Positions 59,160-64,000 of a stretch of DNA of 64,000 bases are shown piece by piece. The translations under genes were made by a program, and so were the position numbers. The notes below the pieces were generated by a model. It did no database searches. It was not told the DNA's origin and saw only the letters and a list, made by a program, of their open reading frames with translations. Source of the stretch: Castor canadensis (lineage: Eukaryota > Chordata > Mammalia > Rodentia > Castoridae); the NCBI RefSeq assembly GCF_047511655.1, contig NC_133397.1, forward strand, positions 45,832,001 to 45,896,000. The letters run 5' to 3'. Position 1 is the first letter of the stretch; the number at the start of each line of letters is the position of its first letter.

Positions 59160-59430
59160 GACAGTAGTTCAGGTCAGGGTGATGTAAGTGGTTGTAGAAG
59201 TAGCAAGATATAATAACTGATACAATGAGAAAAGCTTAGGCAGACTCCAAGGAGTTTTTTCTGTATAACAAAAATGACAAAGTCATTTAGTAAAGTGGGG
59301 ATACCTGTGGCAGGAGCAGGTTTAGAGGAGATGGAAACAGGGTCCTATTTTTAGACAACAGTATTAAGATGCATGGAGACAGCAATAGACAACAGGAAAT
59401 TGTATCCATGAATCTGGAGATTAATGGAAA
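59160..59430 (+). repeat. L2 LINE fragment, sense (continued)
   Basis: 'gtagttcaggtcagggtgatgtaagtgg', 'gcagactccaaggagttttttctg', 'tggggatacctgtggcaggagcaggtttagagga' and 'gaatctggagatta' follow the L2 3' region order, continuing 57800-58270 after the SINE and LTR. Confidence 0.65.
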
Positions 59431-61739
59431 TAAAAGGCCAAATATACTTTTGAAGGTAGGCAGTGGGCTACCACAACGTCAATGATATCTCCAAGTTCTG
59501 ATTAAAGAGAGATATGAGAAGCCAGGAATGTAATAGGAGAAGAACTCATTCAAAAGAGGGTGCAAAAAATAAGCAGAAGCCTACAAGAAAGTATGACTCA
59601 AAGTGATCTGTTATGCACAACTTAATGGCAATCCATATACATTGTTCATCTATTGCATCTTCAAGAACCTAACACATTGTCTGGAAACCATAAATGTTAA
59701 AAAATGACAATTGGCTAATAAGAAAGGCACATAAGGGCAGCAAAAAGAAACTGTCCTTGTGGGAAGTTAAGGGAGAGCATCATATAAGGGATTGTCCCTC
59801 AGAGGTACCTGCCCCTAAAATGACATGCATATCTTCTTCCAGAGTCTAGGAGAATATTGAAATTGAAGTAGGGGGTCTGTGTCGATGCCTTGGATAAGAA
59901 TGGGGAGTTGCTTTAAGTTCTAGATTCAAATACAAGGGAAAATGGTGACCATAAAGGCACATAACTTCTTTCTGGCATAATGGGTGGGATGGGAAATAGA
60001 TTCATAGCTTCAAGACAGAAAACAGGTTAACAAAAGACAGAACTCAGGTCTACTATTTGGTCACTATGCCCTCCAGGTATTTTTCCAGTTTTATGTTGGG
60101 ATATTTTCTTACTTAGTGCTTTTATTCAACAACTAGAAGTGCTGTGTGTTTTCAGAACTGTGCCAGAGGTGTTGCAGAGATATTAAAAACAGAAAAAGTA
60201 AAATAATAGTCTTTGACCTTGAAAATTTATATCTGCTGGTTAGAAGAGAAAAAAAACATAATTGCAAGGAACTACATATATGCACATTTTGGAGGGATTA
60301 TTAAACTTTATTTAAAAAATAACGTGTTAATACTACCATAAATAATTTAGAAGCACAATTTTTTATTACTTCCAGTAGATTGCCCAATTATACCTGGCTA
60401 TGCCTAAAACCAAGTGATATATGTATGTACCTTTAAGGTATAAACAGGAGGTTCTGATGAAATTCACTGAAATAATCAGATAATGAAGTGTCAAGAGTTA
60501 TGTTAATTGAGTGTCTATTGTGTGCTCTGTGCATTGGTGTTATATGGCAGAGCAAGGAACAGAACTCAGGCTGTGGGATCTAAACCTTAGTTTTCCCTCT
60601 CAGCCAGTCTCTGCTTTAGTACTCCCTCCTTTTCACTCTGAATGTGTCAATCAGATTGACTAATTTATACATTCACACTCTTCAATTTAGAAAAATGCTA
60701 AAAATAAAAATTAAAAAATGTCACCCTGATGCATGACAATTTAGTAGGAGCACTGGAAGTTTTTCCAAGTGTCTCCACGAGATAATTGTATAAGTAATGT
60801 ACTGTCAGGTGCGTTCCTCTCTCGTACTTGGATGGATGTAACAGTGTTCTTTCCACCTCTAATTTATTTATTGATGGCATGAGATTTGCCATTTTGTCTG
60901 GATGAAATTATATATCTAGAGGGAATTTTCAATGGATAAAGTTAATTTGAGTAATTTTGAACTTTCAGCAAGTCTGGGAGGTTTTTTAGAAAAGAAGAAT
61001 ACTGTCAACCAACATGTCAAGAAACTATGTATTTTAGCTTGAATTTTTTGAAAACACATGAAAATGTGCTTAGCTTTTGATGTCACATATCTTTTTGATA
61101 CTAGAAAGAACACTCAGAGGTTAAATAGCTATCAAGAATGTCACCAAAAAAAAGAGGATGTGTACAGATCAATCAAATACAGATTAAAACGGGAGAATTT
61201 CCGTTAAGACATTTGGTGAGCTCAGAGATATAAAAATATATTAAGACAATTTAGAGCAATCATCCATATTTTGTTCCTCTTTTCTATAGACAGTACTTGA
61301 GGGGTAGTCAGAGGGAACACTCCAATGTCTCAGCTTTGTAAGTAACCCATTCTTTCATGGGTTTTCATCTTTTCGGTTAGACTTGATTACTGCACATACA
61401 CAACAAAGTATGCATTTAAGCTTGTAGAAATCTAAGCAAATAATTCCATTCAATATCACTGATGAGATGAAGGTACTTATTTGCATTCTCATGGCTAAAA
61501 TTAACAAAATACTCCCTGACTATATGATTTTTCATAAGAGATTGTACTCTATCACAGTGCTCATCCTAATTTGTCATTCTTTCTCAGGCTGTTATTAATA
61601 ACAATAAAACAAATATATTAAACTGTATTATGCATTATAAACACTTATTCTCCCTCAGTATCCAGAAAAATTTTATAAATCGAGGACTTACATCCTCATT
61701 TTAAACATGGTTGTCAAGATATAATGTCTCATTACACGT
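59431..61739. other. mostly unique stretch, no gene seen
   Basis: No coding domain or RNA gene; frames at 60698-61113 (minus) lack any motif. Confidence 0.4.
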
Positions 61740-62114
61740 TTTCTTTATACAGTCATCTGATGATAGACACTGAGATTGTTCCCATATCTTGGCTATTGTT
61801 AATAATACTGCAATAAACACAGGAGTGCAGATATCTCTTCATTATACTAATTTCATTTCCTTTGGATACATACCCAGAAGTGGGATTACTGTATCATATG
61901 GTAATTCTATTTTTCAGTGTTCTAAGGATCTCCCTTCCATTTTCTGTAAGAGCTACATTAATTTACATTCCCACTAACAGTTCATGAGGTAGACCCCTCT
62001 AGCCTAGCCAACACTTGTTATCTGTTGTCCTTTTGATAGCAACTACTATAACAAACCTGAGAGGCTAGCTAGTTGTAGTTTTAGTTTTCATTTTCCTGGT
62101 GAAGAGTATTTTTC

Positions 62115-62901
62115 TTTTTTATTTATTTATTTTTTTAATTTTATTCATATGTGCACACAATGTTTGGATCATTTCTCCCCCATTCCTCCTGCCCCTCCCT
62201 TTCCTCCCCCCGACCACTGCTACCTCCCTTACCCACCCAACCCCTCACTACCAGGCAAAAACTATTTTGCCCTTATCTCTAGTTTTGTTGAAAAAAGAAT
62301 ATAAGCAATAATAGGAAGGACCAAGGGTTTTTGCTAGTTGAGATAAGGATAGCTATACAGGGAGTTGACTTGCATTAATTTCCTGTACATGTGTGTTACC
62401 TTCTAAGTTAATTTTTTGAACTAACCTTTTCTCTAGTTCCTGGTCCCCTTCTCCTATTGGCCTCAGTTGCTTTAAAGTATCTGCTTTAGTTTCTCTGCAT
62501 TGAGGGCAACAAATGCTATCTAGTTTTTTGGGTGTCTTACCTATCCTCATACCTCCCAAGTGTGCTCTTGCTTTATCATGTGCTCAAAGTCCAATCCCCT
62601 TGTTGTGTTTGCCCTTGACCTAATGTCCGCATATGAGGGAGAACATACAATTTTTGGTCTTTTGGGCCAGGCTAACCTCACTCAGAATTATGACAGGAAT
62701 CACCACATACCTATCAGTACTAACACTTAATGTTAATGGATTTAATTCCCCCATCAAAAGGCACTGTTTGATGAACTGGATTGAAAAAGAAGATGCAACA
62801 ATTTGTTGCTTACAGGAGACCCATCTCACCGATAGAAAAAAGCATAAGCTATGGATGAAAGGCTGGAAGATTTACCAAACCAATGGCCCCTGAAAACAGG
62901 C
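62115..62901 (-). mobile_element. young L1 with 5' inversion (twin priming)
   Basis: 62115-62688 is antisense young L1 3' UTR and final ORF2. 62689-62901 is the opposite orientation and begins exactly at the ORF2 start codon (62690). It reads MTGITTYLSVLTLNVNGFNS followed by 47 more codons with LQETHL, the endonuclease N-terminus with the conserved Asn (LNVNG) and Glu (QETHL), ending at a TGA at 62891-62893. Target duplication: aagagtatttttc (62102-62114) versus aagagcatttatc (62902-62914), two mismatches in 13. About 3 kb of the middle is missing between the inverted and direct parts. Confidence 0.9.
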
Positions 62902-62989
62902 AAGAGCATTTATCATATATCTGTGGCCATGTTTGTCTTCTTTTTAGTAATATTTATTCAGGTTCTTTGTCCATTTTTTGATTTTTGTT

Positions 62990-63222
62990 TATTTGCTTGC
63001 TTTGTTTGTTTTGGTGCTATAGGGGTTTGAACTCAGGGACTGGTGTTTGCTAGATGAGTGCTCTATTTTTTGAGCCACACCTCCAGCCTGTTTTTCTGTA
63101 GTTATTTTTCAGATAAAGTCTCACACTTATTTCCCAGGTTGACCTCAGACAGTGGTTCTTCTGCAGATACCTCTTTCTCAGCTAGCATTACAGTCATGAG
63201 CCACCATGCCCAATCTTATTTT
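62990..63222 (-). repeat. composite SINE (B1-like + ID-like), antisense
   Basis: 'ttggtgctataggggtttgaactcagggactgg...gatgagtgctctattttttgagccacacctcc' is antisense ID; 'ttcagataaagtctcacac..tcccaggttgacctcag..cagctagcattacagtcatgagccaccatgcccaatc' is antisense B1-like. Same composite family as 58272. Confidence 0.82.
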
Positions 63223-63346
63223 TTACTGGGCTGTTTCTTTGCTACTGACTTGCATAAGTTCCTTACATAATTTTGATATTAACTCCTTAACACATACATG
63301 GCTTACACATATTCCTCATCTATGGGTTGTCTTTTCACTTACATAA

Positions 63347-64000
<654 letters not shown>

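Overview
This is AT-rich mammalian nuclear DNA with no intact protein-coding gene, no rRNA or tRNA gene, and no CRISPR or prokaryotic feature. Nearly all long open frames are chance reads or pieces of LINE-1 (L1). The repeats point to a rodent outside the mouse/rat lineage: tRNA-derived ID-like SINEs with the '...GCTCA(A)GTGGT...' A box, composite B1+ID SINEs, many L1 copies sharing a young 3' end (pyrimidine/C-rich block, then TATGTGCATACAATGTTTGG read in antisense), and eutherian relics (MIR, L2, MLT1/MaLR LTRs). A beaver-like or other non-muroid rodent is my best guess, but that rests on memory of repeat families, not on a search.

Layout. 1-1650: unique DNA with one well-formed candidate exon (817-923). 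1657-6275: SINE, then an antisense MaLR-type LTR/internal/LTR block interrupted by a retroviral solo LTR (4309-4798). 6360-16335: a stack of L1s. An older minus-strand L1 is split by a small plus-strand L1 tail (7171-7567) and by a 5.6 kb minus-strand L1 (8629-14211) that keeps its 5' UTR start but has lost the ORF1/ORF2 junction and endonuclease. 17150-23140: old L1M, MaLR LTRs and a short L1 tail. 23150-40260: mostly unique sequence with scattered SINEs, L1 tails and AT-rich blocks that may be conserved noncoding elements. 40265-49740: MIR, an LTR-like block, plus-strand old L1, then a minus-strand old L1 carrying an L1-mobilised copy of a retroviral transcript (47097-48410). 49975-57225: L1 tails, old L1M, and a clean 1.6 kb young L1 with target-site duplication. 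57460-59430: SINEs and L2 interrupted by an MLT1-like LTR. 61740-64000: old L1 carrying a twin-primed L1, a composite SINE and, at the right edge, a 5'-truncated TMED2 retrocopy.

The genes do not form a pathway; the unifying process is L1 target-primed reverse transcription. Most insertions carry readable target-site duplications and tails, so insertion order can be reconstructed. The two most unusual products are the retroviral mRNA retrocopy with R at both ends plus poly(A), and the TMED2 retrocopy whose surviving C-terminal half is open and in frame with an upstream L1-derived hydrophobic leader.
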